From positions 4,278,001 to 4,342,000 of the forward strand of contig NZ_JAFW01000001.1 in assembly GCF_000526335.1 (NCBI RefSeq): a DNA stretch of 64,000 nt, read 5' to 3'. The position numbers were made by a program, and so were the translations under genes. The stretch is from Arthrobacter sp. 31Y (lineage in GTDB: Bacteria > Actinomycetota > Actinomycetes > Actinomycetales > Micrococcaceae). Numbering within the stretch: the first letter of the stretch is position 1; each line of letters begins with the position of its first letter. The notes beneath the pieces were generated by a model, which saw nothing but the letters and a program-made list of their open reading frames with translations, did no database searches and was not told the origin of the DNA. This document shows positions 46,715 to 55,358 of this stretch, piece by piece.

Positions 46715-49700
46715 ATGACCTCCTCCAGCTACCTCCGTTTCCCGCATGTGCACGGCGATCTGGTCACCTTCGTGGCCGAAGACGACGTCTGGATCGCACC
46801 CCTTTCAGGCGGCCGCGCCTGGCGGGTTTCCTCCCAGCAACTTCCTGCCAGGAACCCGCGGTTCACTCCGGACGGCAAGAAGCTGGTCTGGACCACTGTT
46901 GTGGGCACATCACCGGAGGTGGTCACGGCAAACGTCGACGGCGGTGGGTACAGGCAGCTGACCTACTTCGGGCACAGCACCACCAAGGTCAAAGGCTTCA
47001 CCCCCGCAGGGAATGTGGTGGTAACGAGCGCCTTCCAGCAAGCCGAGAGCCGCCACACGCACGCTTACAGCCTCCAGCTGGACGGCGGCGCCGCCGTCGA
47101 ACTTCCCTTCGGTCCGGTGGAGGCGGTCGCCTTTGGTCCCGAAGTTGGCGACGAGAAGCCTGTTGTCCTGGCAAGCGTGCTCTCCCGCGAGCCCGCCTGG
47201 TGGAAGCGCTACCGTGGCGGCACCGCCGGGAAGCTTTGGATCGATGCTGACGGCAACGGCGAGTTCGAGCGGCTGGTCAAGGAGATCGACGGAAACCTGA
47301 CCGACCCCCTGTGGATCCAAGGGCGGATCGCGTTCCTCTCGGATCATGAGGGTTACGGAAACCTCTATTCGGTGCTCCCGGATGGTTCCGGACTTCGCCG
47401 GCACACGGATCACGAGGACTTCTATGTCCGGCACGCCAGCACAGATGGCACCAGGGTGGTCTTTGAATCTGCGGGCGAGCTCTGGATGTTGTCTTCATTG
47501 GACGCCGAAGCCGAGCCAGTTAAATTGGAGATTACCCTTGGCTCGGCATCACCGGGCCGCCGCCCCGCGCCGCTCAAGGCTTCGGCCCACTTGGGAGACG
47601 TGTTCCCGAACGTCACCGGAACTGCCAGCGCCGTGGAATCGCACGGCACAATCCATTGGCTCCGCCACAAGGATGGACCTTCACGGGTGGTTGAGGCGAC
47701 ACCGGGTGTGCGCGCACGACTGCCCCGACCACTCACTGATGGCCGGATAGCCTACATCGCAGACCACGGGGGAGTGGAAGCGTTGTATATCAAGCGCATC
47801 GCCGCACGCCTTGAGCCCGCGGTGGAGGTTCCCAGCATCAAGGCTGAACAACCCGCGCCCGCTGCAGAAGAATCAGCCCCTCTGCCGAAGCCCGTTTCCG
47901 TATCCAACGTGCTGGGACAAGCAGCTGCTCCGGCGCAGGCGGTCACCCAGGTCACGCCAGCAACCGGAGCGCAAGCTCATGCCGGCCAGGGGGAGGCAGC
48001 CGACGCCGAACCATCCGCAGACACCGTTGGCGGGACCGCTAGGCCCGTAGTTCCGGAGGCTTCTGGAGACTCCGCGGATCTCCGTTGTGAATTCCCGGCC
48101 CCTACCCGGACCAGTGCCTTGGAAGCCAGCCCTGATGGCCGCTGGATTGCTGTGGGCACGTCCTTCGGCGACGTCTTCGTTGCCGATACCACTACGGGAA
48201 CACTGGCGCGCCTTGTTAGCGTTGGCGAAGGCAGCATTGAGCAACTCGCGTGGTCCAGCGACTCACAGTGGCTCGTCTGGTCCGAGCCGGTGACGTCCTT
48301 CGGTTCGCGGAGCAAGCTCCGGATCGCCCGCCCGGCAGAGCCTGACTCAGGCATTATCGACGTCACAGACGGACGGTTCTGCGACGAGTCGCCAAAATTT
48401 ACGCCGGACGGTAAGTTCCTGGCTTTCCTGTCCAACAGGAGCTTCGACCCCGTGTACGACGGTCACTCCTTCGACCTCTCCTTCCCTAGCCCCATCAAGC
48501 CGTACATGGTTGCGTTGGCTGCGGATACACCGTCACCGTTTGGGCCTTCCATAGACACGCTGGAGGACGACTCATCCTCCGCGGCCACCTCAGACTCGGC
48601 CAAGGCCGACGACGACGAAGTGCCAGCTGTGCGCGTGGACCCGGACGGGCTCGCCCACAGGGTGATCGCTGTGCCGGTGCCCCAAGGGAACTACTCCGAG
48701 CTGGCTGTTGCTGACGGCGCTTTGCTGTGGCTCGACACCGAACTTTCGGGTGTCATGGGCGATGGCCGGGGAACCCTCCAGGACAAGAAAACGGCGCCGT
48801 CCCTGGTCCGTTACGACCTCGCCAAGCGCAAACCGCTCACACTCGTCAAAGCCGTGGACAGTTACCGGCTTTCCGGTGACCTTAGCCGCATTGTTTATGT
48901 GCACGACAAGCAGGTGACGTCCGTCCCTTCGGAAAACAAGGTGGAAGAGGATTCCGCAGAACTTGTGAAGGTGGAGCTCAACAGGATTCGGGTCACCATG
49001 GACCCCGTGGCTGCTTGGGGACAGGCCTTCGATGAGGCATGGAGGCTGCAGAGGGACTTCTTCTGGACCGCCGACATGGCTGGCCAGGATTGGGAGTCCG
49101 TGCACAAGCGCTACCGTCCCATTGTGGACAGGCTCGGTTCCCACGATGACCTGGTTGACCTGCTATGGGAAATCCATGGTGAATTGGGAACGTCGCACGC
49201 CTATGTCAAGCCGACGGCTGTCACCGAGCCCGGGCGAAACGGCCAGGGCAGGCTTGGAGCAGAGTTCCAGCTCGGCGCCAAGGGGTGGGAAATTACGCGG
49301 ATCCTCGCAGGAGAGTCTTCCGACCCTCTGGCCACTTCACCGCTGACGCGTCCCGGGGCGGATGCCAAGGTGGGCGATGTCCTTTTGGCGATCGACGGCG
49401 TCGGGCTTTCGGCGGTATTGACTCCGGCAATGCAGCTGGTGGGTTCGGCAGGCAGGACCGTTGAGCTGACGCTCTTGAACGGTGATGGCCATGGTAGAGC
49501 TGCCGGTGCCCAACGACGGGTTGCGGTGGTTCCCGTTCGTGACGAGGAACGGCTGCGATACCAGGATTGGGTCAGGGCCAACCGACGTACAGTCCGCGAG
49601 GCGTCGGATGGCAAATTCGGCTACCTGCATGTCCCGGACATGATGGCCAACGGCTGGGCGCAGCTCCACCGCGACCTCGACACGGAGACGGCTTTGGACG

Positions 49701-50251
49701 GCCTGATTGTGGATGTACGGCGCAACCGCGGTGGACACACCTCGCAGTTGGTTGCCGAATTGATCGGGCGCAAGGTGACGGGGTGGAGCATGCCGCGCGG
49801 TGAAAAGCCGCGGACCTACCCGCACCACGCGCCACGTGGACCGGTGATTATCCTTGCCGATGAATTTGCCGGATCCGATGGAGACATCATCACCCAGGTG
49901 TCCAAGCTGAGGGGCATCGGCCCCGTCATTGGTACTCGGACGTGGGGCGGCGTAGTGGGCATCGATAATCGCTTCTCACTTGCCGATGGCACCGGTGTGA
50001 CACAGCCTCGATACGCCACGTGGTTCAGTGGCGGGATCGGTTGGGACGTCGAAAACCGTGGTGTGGAGCCGGATATTGAGGTGCTGTTCCCGCCGCATGC
50101 CTACGCGGCCGGGACTGATCCTCAGTTGGAGTACGGAATTGGAGCGCTCAAGGAAATGATCCAAGAACTCCCCACTGACCGTCCGCCTTTGCGTGAGGGC
50201 TACCGCAAGCTTCGCCCGGCACCGCTTCCGTCGCGTCCCCGGAAGGGCTAA
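46715..50251 (+). CDS. Tricorn protease (S41 family)
   Basis: Large cytosolic peptidase that trims oligopeptides downstream of the proteasome; 1178 residues. Order: a first beta-propeller (about 1-370), an Ala/Pro-rich linker (about 375-455), a second propeller (about 460-720), helical C1 region, PDZ domain (about 870-950) and C2 catalytic core. The catalytic residues match the archaeal enzyme: H828 in GELGTSHAY, nucleophile S1054 in DEFAGSDGD and E1118 in RGVEPDIEV. The low-complexity linker between propellers is longer than expected. ATG at 46715 is chosen because of the -10 spacing. Strong terminator downstream. Confidence 0.94.
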   Translation: MTSSSYLRFPHVHGDLVTFVAEDDVWIAPLSGGRAWRVSSQQLPARNPRFTPDGKKLVWTTVVGTSPEVVTANVDGGGYRQLTYFGHSTTKVKGFTPAGNVVVTSAFQQAESRHTHAYSLQLDGGAAVELPFGPVEAVAFGPEVGDEKPVVLASVLSREPAWWKRYRGGTAGKLWIDADGNGEFERLVKEIDGNLTDPLWIQGRIAFLSDHEGYGNLYSVLPDGSGLRRHTDHEDFYVRHASTDGTRVVFESAGELWMLSSLDAEAEPVKLEITLGSASPGRRPAPLKASAHLGDVFPNVTGTASAVESHGTIHWLRHKDGPSRVVEATPGVRARLPRPLTDGRIAYIADHGGVEALYIKRIAARLEPAVEVPSIKAEQPAPAAEESAPLPKPVSVSNVLGQAAAPAQAVTQVTPATGAQAHAGQGEAADAEPSADTVGGTARPVVPEASGDSADLRCEFPAPTRTSALEASPDGRWIAVGTSFGDVFVADTTTGTLARLVSVGEGSIEQLAWSSDSQWLVWSEPVTSFGSRSKLRIARPAEPDSGIIDVTDGRFCDESPKFTPDGKFLAFLSNRSFDPVYDGHSFDLSFPSPIKPYMVALAADTPSPFGPSIDTLEDDSSSAATSDSAKADDDEVPAVRVDPDGLAHRVIAVPVPQGNYSELAVADGALLWLDTELSGVMGDGRGTLQDKKTAPSLVRYDLAKRKPLTLVKAVDSYRLSGDLSRIVYVHDKQVTSVPSENKVEEDSAELVKVELNRIRVTMDPVAAWGQAFDEAWRLQRDFFWTADMAGQDWESVHKRYRPIVDRLGSHDDLVDLLWEIHGELGTSHAYVKPTAVTEPGRNGQGRLGAEFQLGAKGWEITRILAGESSDPLATSPLTRPGADAKVGDVLLAIDGVGLSAVLTPAMQLVGSAGRTVELTLLNGDGHGRAAGAQRRVAVVPVRDEERLRYQDWVRANRRTVREASDGKFGYLHVPDMMANGWAQLHRDLDTETALDGLIVDVRRNRGGHTSQLVAELIGRKVTGWSMPRGEKPRTYPHHAPRGPVIILADEFAGSDGDIITQVSKLRGIGPVIGTRTWGGVVGIDNRFSLADGTGVTQPRYATWFSGGIGWDVENRGVEPDIEVLFPPHAYAAGTDPQLEYGIGALKEMIQELPTDRPPLREGYRKLRPAPLPSRPRKG

Positions 50252-50271
50252 GCAAACACAGGTCGGAAGGC

Positions 50272-50312
50272 GAAGAGCCCCGCCACTCCCTGAGGGAGTG
50301 GCGGGGCTCTTC
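50272..50312 (+). terminator. Intrinsic terminator after tricorn protease gene
   Basis: A 19-bp perfect G+C-rich stem (GAAGAGCCCCGCCACTCCC and its complement) around a TGA loop, 20 bases after the stop. CCATTCTTCC follows. It probably also serves the converging OsmC gene. Confidence 0.88.
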
Positions 50313-50350
50313 CATTCTTCCAGGGCAGTGATGTTCAGCCCTGTGTCACG

Positions 50351-50779
50351 CTATGCGGCGAGGGTGGCATCCAAAGTGATTTCGATGCTGGCCAGGGCGC
50401 CGGAAACCGGGCAACCGGTCTTGGCGTCTTCGGAGATGCGGCGGAAGTCTTCTTCGGAGAGACCCGGAACCTTTGCGGTCATGGTCAAGTGGCTGCCGGT
50501 GATGCCGGTACCGGGAACGAAGGTAACGTCAGCTTTGGTGTTCACTTCTTCTGCCGTGAATCCTTCGCCTGCCAAAGCATGGCTGAACGCCATGGAGAAG
50601 CAAGCGGAGTGGGCAGCTGCGATCAGTTCTTCGGGGCTCGTCTTGCCGCCGGACTGCTCGGTGCGTGCCTTCCAGGTGACATCGAACGTGCCCAGTCCTG
50701 AGCTGTCGAGCGTGGTGTTGCCGGCGCCCTCGATCAGGTTGCCGTTCCAAACCGTGTGTGCGGTGCGTGTTGCTGCCAT
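50351..50779 (-). CDS. OsmC/Ohr family peroxiredoxin
   Basis: Thiol-dependent organic hydroperoxide reductase of about 142 residues. The two active cysteines lie in AAHSACFSMAFSHAL and AKTGCPVSGAL, the normal OsmC spacing, and the N-terminus GAGNTTLDSSGLGTFDVTW is characteristic of OsmC rather than Ohr. The ATG at 50779 has AAGGAG upstream; the longer frame from 50875 is not needed. Likely involved in peroxide defence. It faces the tricorn gene across a shared terminator. Confidence 0.92.
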   Translation of the reverse strand: MAATRTAHTVWNGNLIEGAGNTTLDSSGLGTFDVTWKARTEQSGGKTSPEELIAAAHSACFSMAFSHALAGEGFTAEEVNTKADVTFVPGTGITGSHLTMTAKVPGLSEEDFRRISEDAKTGCPVSGALASIEITLDATLAA

Positions 50780-50900
50780 GTCCACTCCTTGGGATCGTTG
50801 TGAGTCGGCAACCAGCCTTCGGCGGGTGCCACCGGGATCAATCCTATGGATTTGCCCGCCGGACCGCACGGCCATTCCGCTGACGGTGGATTGTGACCCC

Positions 50901-50906
50901 TAGACT
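50901..50906 (+). promoter_or_regulatory. -10 element for a leaderless VOC-gene mRNA
   Basis: TAGACT lies six bases before the ATG at 50913, with no Shine-Dalgarno sequence. Confidence 0.45.
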
Positions 50907-50912
50907 GGCGCA

Positions 50913-51296
50913 ATGGATACCGAAGAACCTGCACAGTCCGGGTACAAGAGCGGCCCCAGAATCGCGTCCATTATGGTCAACGCCGTGGATGCCGCACGCC
51001 TGTCATCATTCTGGTCAGAGCTGCTGGACATGCCCGTGTCAGCTGAACACGAAGGTTTCATCTGGCTGCGGCCAGCTGAACCTGGCCTTCCGCAACTGGC
51101 ATTTCAACAAGTCGCAGCACCCACTGAGGGGCGACGTCGCCTGCACCTGGACCTTCACGACGCCGACCCCTCAGCGCTGCGGCGCAAAGCTGAGACTTTG
51201 GGGGCTGCTTTTGTTGAGGAGCACAACATCGGAGATTTTCACTGGGACGTTATGCAGGATCCCGAGGGCAACGAGTTCTGTATAGCCCAGGACTAG
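50913..51296 (+). CDS. VOC family (glyoxalase-like) protein
   Basis: A 127-residue protein with one vicinal-oxygen-chelate module: RIASIMVNAVDAARLSSFWSE in the first beta-alpha unit, RRLHLDLHDADP in the middle, and the ending WDVMQDPEGNEFCIA that supplies the last metal-site glutamate. Many small proteins of this type have unknown substrates. Glyoxalase, dioxygenase or resistance functions cannot be separated here. The ATG has no ribosome site but has a well-placed -10. It converges with the next gene. Confidence 0.85.
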   Translation: MDTEEPAQSGYKSGPRIASIMVNAVDAARLSSFWSELLDMPVSAEHEGFIWLRPAEPGLPQLAFQQVAAPTEGRRRLHLDLHDADPSALRRKAETLGAAFVEEHNIGDFHWDVMQDPEGNEFCIAQD

Positions 51297-51315
51297 TCGC
51301 CCTGCAGGCCCGGGA

Positions 51316-51669
51316 CTAGTTCCAGAGGGTGGCGATGGCGATGTTGACCAACGCCAAGCCACCTACGCCGTGGGCCAGCCCGGTGGAAACCGGCTCGCCG
51401 TTCTTCACCTTCCGTGAGCCGATCACAGCGAGAACAGCGACGGCCACCCCGATGGCGAACTTGACACCCAGCTTGAAATAGTTGGGATCGGCGTCCGGCA
51501 GCAAGGGGAACAGGCCCATCATGGCGATGCCTGTGAGGAGCTGAAGGAAGGCGCCGTCGCGCTGGCGGGGGTGGACGGTTGGCGTCTTGAGGGTGGCGAT
51601 CCAGTAGCCCACAATCATGGCAGCGCCGACGATGTGCAAGAACACCAGAATGTTGAAAAGAATACTCAT
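51316..51669 (-). CDS. Hypothetical four-helix membrane protein
   Basis: A 117-residue protein with four hydrophobic segments, starting MSILFNILVFLHIVGAAMIV and ending GLALVNIAIATLW. A central LQLLTGIAMMGLFPLL and FKLGVKFAIGVAVAVLAVIG follow a loop containing PTVHPRQRDG. Two histidines (in FLHIVGAA and TVHPRQ) recall small cytochrome-b561/CopD-type bundles, but this is only a resemblance. Function unknown. TAAGCT lies six bases before the ATG. Confidence 0.8.
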   Translation of the reverse strand: MSILFNILVFLHIVGAAMIVGYWIATLKTPTVHPRQRDGAFLQLLTGIAMMGLFPLLPDADPNYFKLGVKFAIGVAVAVLAVIGSRKVKNGEPVSTGLAHGVGGLALVNIAIATLWN

Positions 51670-51675
51670 GGACCC

Positions 51676-51681
51676 AGCTTA
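51676..51681 (-). promoter_or_regulatory. -10 element for a leaderless membrane-protein mRNA
   Basis: On the minus strand TAAGCT lies six bases before the ATG at 51669, with no Shine-Dalgarno sequence. Confidence 0.45.
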
Positions 51682-51749
51682 TCCAGTTGGTTCTACGTCC
51701 CGTAGCAAAGCCACGCGGACGTCCTCAGGCAGGCGGGTACCTACAGCAG

Positions 51750-51787
51750 AAGGGCAGGTTACCGGCATCCGGTAACCTGCCCTTTTG
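51750..51787. terminator. Intrinsic terminator downstream of sucB
   Basis: A 16-bp perfect stem (AAGGGCAGGTTACCGG and its complement) around a CAT loop, with T4 on the plus-strand side. It lies 37 bases beyond the sucB stop on the minus strand and before the next minus-strand gene's promoter. Confidence 0.8.
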
Positions 51788-51820
51788 GTTCAGCAAGCTG
51801 TGCTTATTGGCGCCTGGGTC

Positions 51821-53569
51821 CTAGAGACCGAGGTCTGCTTCGAAAGCACCTTCTTCAAGGCGGGCCTTGAGGGTCTGCAGGAAGCGTCCTGCATCCGCAC
51901 CGTCAACCAGTCGGTGATCGTACGTCAGCGACAGGTACATCATGGAACGGATGGCAATGGAGTCGTCGCCATTCTCGTCGGCAACCACGACAGCGCGCTT
52001 GACGATCGCACCGGTTCCGAGGATGCCCACCTGAGGCTGGTTGATGATCGGGGTGTCAAACAGTGCACCAACAGAACCGATGTTGGTGATGCTGAAGGTG
52101 CCACCGGAAAGCTCGTCCGGGCCGATCTTGCCGTCGCGGGTACGGCCTGCGACATCGGCGATCTTGCTGGCCAGGCCGGCGAGGTTCAGGTTGCCGGCGT
52201 CGGAAATGACGGGGACCAAAAGGCCCTTGTCAGTGTCGACCGCGATCGCCAGGTGCTCGGCGTTGTGGTACGTGATTTCCTGCTTCGACTCATCGTAGGC
52301 AGCGTTCAGCTTGGGGTGCTGCTTCAGAGCCTCGGCAACAGCCTTGGCGATGAACGGCAGGAACGTCAGCTTGACGCCGTTCTGGGCCTGGAACGAGTTC
52401 TTGGCTTTGAGACGGAGCTTGGCGATCTTGGTCATATCGACCTCGTGCACCTGGGTCAGCTGAGTGGAGACCTCAAGGGACTCGCGCATGCGGCGGGCAA
52501 TAACCTGGCGGATACGCGGGGCCTTCTCCGTGGTGCCTCGCAGGGAGGACGCAACCACGGGGGCAGCGGCCTTGGCAGCCGGTGCTGCTGCGGCCGGAGC
52601 AGCAGCAGGGGCAGCGGCTGCCTGCTTGGCTTCCGCTGCAGCCAAAACATCCTGCTTGCGGATGCGGCCACCGACGCCGGTACCGGAAACCGAAGCGATG
52701 TCTACGCCGTGCTGGTTGGCCAGCTTGCGAACCAGGGGAGTGACATAACCGGATTCCGAAGAGCCTTCAGCCGCGGGAGCAGCTGCAGGTGCCGGTGGGG
52801 CAGCGGGGGCCGGAGCAGCAGGGGCCGCGGCAGGTGCCGGTGAGGCAGCGGGAGCTGCAGGAGCGGCGGCAGGTGCCGGAGCTGCAGGAGCTGCTGCGGG
52901 TGCCTCGGCAGCGGGAGCCGGAGCTGCAGGAGCCGCGGCGGGTGCCGGAGCTGCTGCACCGGAACCGATGACGGCCAGAACAGAGCCAACCTCAGCGGTC
53001 TCGTCCTCGCTGACACGGATTTCCTGCAGCGTGCCCGCTACAGGGGAAGGAATCTCGGTGTCAACCTTGTCGGTGGAAACCTCCAGGAGCGGCTCGTCAA
53101 CCTCAACGGTGTCGCCTACGGCCTTGAGCCAGCGGGTGACAGTACCTTCGGTGACGCTTTCGCCCAGTGCGGGGAGGGTTACTTCATGGCCTTCGCCACC
53201 GGAAGCAGCGGGGGCCTCAGGGGCAGGCGCTTCTTCAGCTGCGGGGGCAGCAGGAGCTTCTGCGGGTGCAGCCTGCTCGGCGGGAGCAGCCGGTGCTTCC
53301 TCAGCCGGTGCGGCCTCGGCTGCAGAGCCGGAGCCGTCACCAATGCGGACCAAGGGGGCGCCAACTTCAGCCGTCTCGTCTTCAGCGACGAGGATTTCTT
53401 CGATGACGCCAGAGATCGGAGAAGGGATTTCGGTGTCTACTTTGTCGGTTGAAACCTCGAGCAACGGCTCGTCGATCTCCACCCGGTCACCAACCTGCTT
53501 GAGCCAGCGGGTGACGGTTCCTTCGGTGACACTCTCACCGAGGGCGGGCAAGTTAACGGATTCAGACAT
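51821..53569 (-). CDS. sucB: 2-oxoacid dehydrogenase E2 (dihydrolipoyl acyltransferase, SucB type)
   Basis: E2 component passing acyl groups to CoA in 2-oxoglutarate or pyruvate dehydrogenase. Two near-identical N-terminal lipoyl domains carry the lipoylated lysines K43 and K168 in DKVDTE, joined by long Ala/Pro/Glu linkers. A peripheral-subunit-binding domain ([30 protein letters not shown]) binds E3 or E1. The catalytic domain has [15 protein letters not shown] near the C-terminus. 582 residues; ATG with AAGGAGAA upstream. E3 (Lpd) lies just upstream on the same strand, and lipB-lipA are about 8 kb away. Confidence 0.94.
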   Translation of the reverse strand: MSESVNLPALGESVTEGTVTRWLKQVGDRVEIDEPLLEVSTDKVDTEIPSPISGVIEEILVAEDETAEVGAPLVRIGDGSGSAAEAAPAEEAPAAPAEQAAPAEAPAAPAAEEAPAPEAPAASGGEGHEVTLPALGESVTEGTVTRWLKAVGDTVEVDEPLLEVSTDKVDTEIPSPVAGTLQEIRVSEDETAEVGSVLAVIGSGAAAPAPAAAPAAPAPAAEAPAAAPAAPAPAAAPAAPAASPAPAAAPAAPAPAAPPAPAAAPAAEGSSESGYVTPLVRKLANQHGVDIASVSGTGVGGRIRKQDVLAAAEAKQAAAAPAAAPAAAAPAAKAAAPVVASSLRGTTEKAPRIRQVIARRMRESLEVSTQLTQVHEVDMTKIAKLRLKAKNSFQAQNGVKLTFLPFIAKAVAEALKQHPKLNAAYDESKQEITYHNAEHLAIAVDTDKGLLVPVISDAGNLNLAGLASKIADVAGRTRDGKIGPDELSGGTFSITNIGSVGALFDTPIINQPQVGILGTGAIVKRAVVVADENGDDSIAIRSMMYLSLTYDHRLVDGADAGRFLQTLKARLEEGAFEADLGL

Positions 53570-53680
53570 GTCGTCCCCGTTCTCCTTATTGATCTTTGTG
53601 CGGATGAATTCTGCTGGTCCGGGTCAGGTGCATGCGGCATATTTCGCCGCATGCACCTGACCCGTGGGTCTTGGTAAGAC

Positions 53681-55063
53681 TTAGCCGTGGAGAGCTTTGC
53701 CCGCGAGGGCAAGGTGGGCTTCGCCCAGGCTTTCGTTCTGGGTGGGGTGGGCGTGGACCAGCTGGGCCACGTCCTCCGGGTAGGCTTCCCAGTTCACGAT
53801 CAGCTGGGCTTCGCCGATCTGCTCGCCCATGCGGGAGCCGATCATGTGGATGCCCACTACGGGGCCATCCTTCTGGCGCACGAGCTTGACGAGCCCGCCG
53901 GTGCCGAGGATTGAGCTCTTGCCGTTGCCGGCCAGGTTGTATTCCTGGGTCTGCACCTGGTCGTCGCCGAACTTCTCCTTGGCGGCCTTTTCGGTGTAAC
54001 CGACCGTGGCAATTTCAGGCTCGCAGTAGGTGACCTTGGGGATGTTGATGTCCTCGACGATTGCCGGGTTCAGGCCGGCGATTTCCTCGGCGACGAAGAT
54101 GCCCTGCTGGTAGCCACGGTGGGCGAGCTGGACGCCGGGGACGATGTCGCCAACTGCGTAGATGTTGCCGACGCCCGTGTGGAGGCGTTCGTTGGTGATG
54201 ACGAAGCCGCGGTCGATGGTGATGCCGGCTTCTTCGTAGCCGAGGTTGGCGGTCACGGGACCACGGCCAACGGCAACGAGCAGGAGGTCGGCTTCGAAGG
54301 TCTGGCCGTCAACCAAGGTGACCTTGACGCCGTCGTCGTTCTGCTCAACACCCTGGAAGAAGATGCCGGTGGTGAACTTGATGCCGCGCTTCTTGAATGC
54401 ACGCTCAAGGTTCTTGACGATCGCGGCGTCCTCGTTGGGGACCAAGGAGGGGAGGCCTTCGATGATGGTGACGTCCACGCCGAAGGACTTCCAGACGGAA
54501 GCGAATTCGACACCGATAACGCCGCCGCCCAGGACAATGGCGCTCTTGGGGATGTAGTCCATGGTGAGGGCCTGGTCAGAGGTGATGACCTTGCCGCCGA
54601 TTTCAAGGCCGGGCAGTGAACGGGAGTACGAACCCGTGGCCAGGACGATGTTCTTGCCCGTGTAGGAGGTGCCGTTCACGACGACGGTGTTGTTGCCCTG
54701 AAGCTTGCCTTCACCCTCGATGACGGTGATGCCCTTGGACTTGATAAGTCCCTGGAGGCCCTTGAACTTACCGGCAATGATGCCGTCCTTGTACGCGTTC
54801 ACGGCCGACATGTCGATGCTGTCGAGCGTGACGTTCACGCCGTACTTGGCGGAATCGCGTGCATGGTCGGCAAGTTCAGCCGAGTGCAGGAGTGCCTTGG
54901 TGGGGATACAACCGTTGTGCAGGCAGGTTCCGCCGAGCTTTGCCTTTTCCACAAGGCCAACGGTGAACCCAAGCTGAACGGCCCGCAGGGCAGTGGCGTA
55001 GCCGCCGCTGCCGCCACCGAGTACCAGGATGTCGAATTCTTGCGCAGTTGCCTGATCGGCCAC
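53681..55063 (-). CDS. lpdA: Dihydrolipoyl dehydrogenase Lpd (E3)
   Basis: FAD enzyme reoxidising dihydrolipoamide with NAD. FAD-binding N-terminus DILVLGGGSGGYATALRA, redox disulfide GGTCLHNGCIPTKALLH (C-x4-C), NAD motif VLGGGVIGVEFASVW, second FAD motif NIYAVGDIV, and C-terminal HAHPTQNESLGEAH with the active-site His/Glu pair. I chose the GTG at 55063, with GGGAG upstream, giving 460 residues, the usual length. The open frame extends 138 residues further upstream with no similarity. 111 bases upstream of sucB on the same strand, so the two are probably an operon. Confidence 0.95.
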   Translation of the reverse strand: MADQATAQEFDILVLGGGSGGYATALRAVQLGFTVGLVEKAKLGGTCLHNGCIPTKALLHSAELADHARDSAKYGVNVTLDSIDMSAVNAYKDGIIAGKFKGLQGLIKSKGITVIEGEGKLQGNNTVVVNGTSYTGKNIVLATGSYSRSLPGLEIGGKVITSDQALTMDYIPKSAIVLGGGVIGVEFASVWKSFGVDVTIIEGLPSLVPNEDAAIVKNLERAFKKRGIKFTTGIFFQGVEQNDDGVKVTLVDGQTFEADLLLVAVGRGPVTANLGYEEAGITIDRGFVITNERLHTGVGNIYAVGDIVPGVQLAHRGYQQGIFVAEEIAGLNPAIVEDINIPKVTYCEPEIATVGYTEKAAKEKFGDDQVQTQEYNLAGNGKSSILGTGGLVKLVRQKDGPVVGIHMIGSRMGEQIGEAQLIVNWEAYPEDVAQLVHAHPTQNESLGEAHLALAGKALHG

Positions 55064-55231
55064 TAAAACGCTCCCTCGCGTGAATGATGACACGGGACTG
55101 CGTGCCATCTGGTCTTTGGAACTTGTTCTGCCGTGATTATGCCAGCACCTAAGTTCTCTTGCATTTGTGACTATCGAGTTCACCTTAGCGAACCACCTAC
55201 CCATGCTCCACCCTCTGCGGGCGTTTTGGGG

Positions 55232-55273
55232 AGCGCTTGTGTCGAGACTCACGTTCACTTGTGACACAGCGCT
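55232..55273. repeat. Imperfect inverted repeat between pepA and lpd
   Basis: AGCGCTTGTGTC (55232-55243) and GACACAGCGCT (55263-55273) are complementary apart from one bulged T, separated by 19 bases. The site lies in the 295-base pepA-lpd gap, upstream of the lpd promoter region, where minus-strand CATAAT near 55136-55141 is the best -10. It could be a regulator site or an RNA hairpin. Confidence 0.35.
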
Positions 55274-55295
55274 ACACCCCGCATAATTCCGGGGT

Positions 55296-55335
55296 TGTGC
55301 AGGCCCTCGCCGGGGATCCGGCAGGGGCCCGCACA
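55296..55335 (-). terminator. Terminator-like hairpin after pepA
   Basis: TGTGC, GGCCC and GCCGG pair in order with CCGGC, GGGCC and GCACA, giving a 15-bp stem interrupted by two small internal loops. It starts 24 bases beyond the pepA stop on the minus strand. Confidence 0.6.
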
Positions 55336-55358
55336 GCCCGGAAGGGCAGGTCGGTGCG

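Noticed and set aside
52770..52960. Repetitive Pro/Ala codons in sucB as a CRISPR-like or satellite repeat
   Set aside because: The repeats encode the flexible linker between the second lipoyl domain and the subunit-binding domain, normal for E2 proteins, and lack regular spacers.
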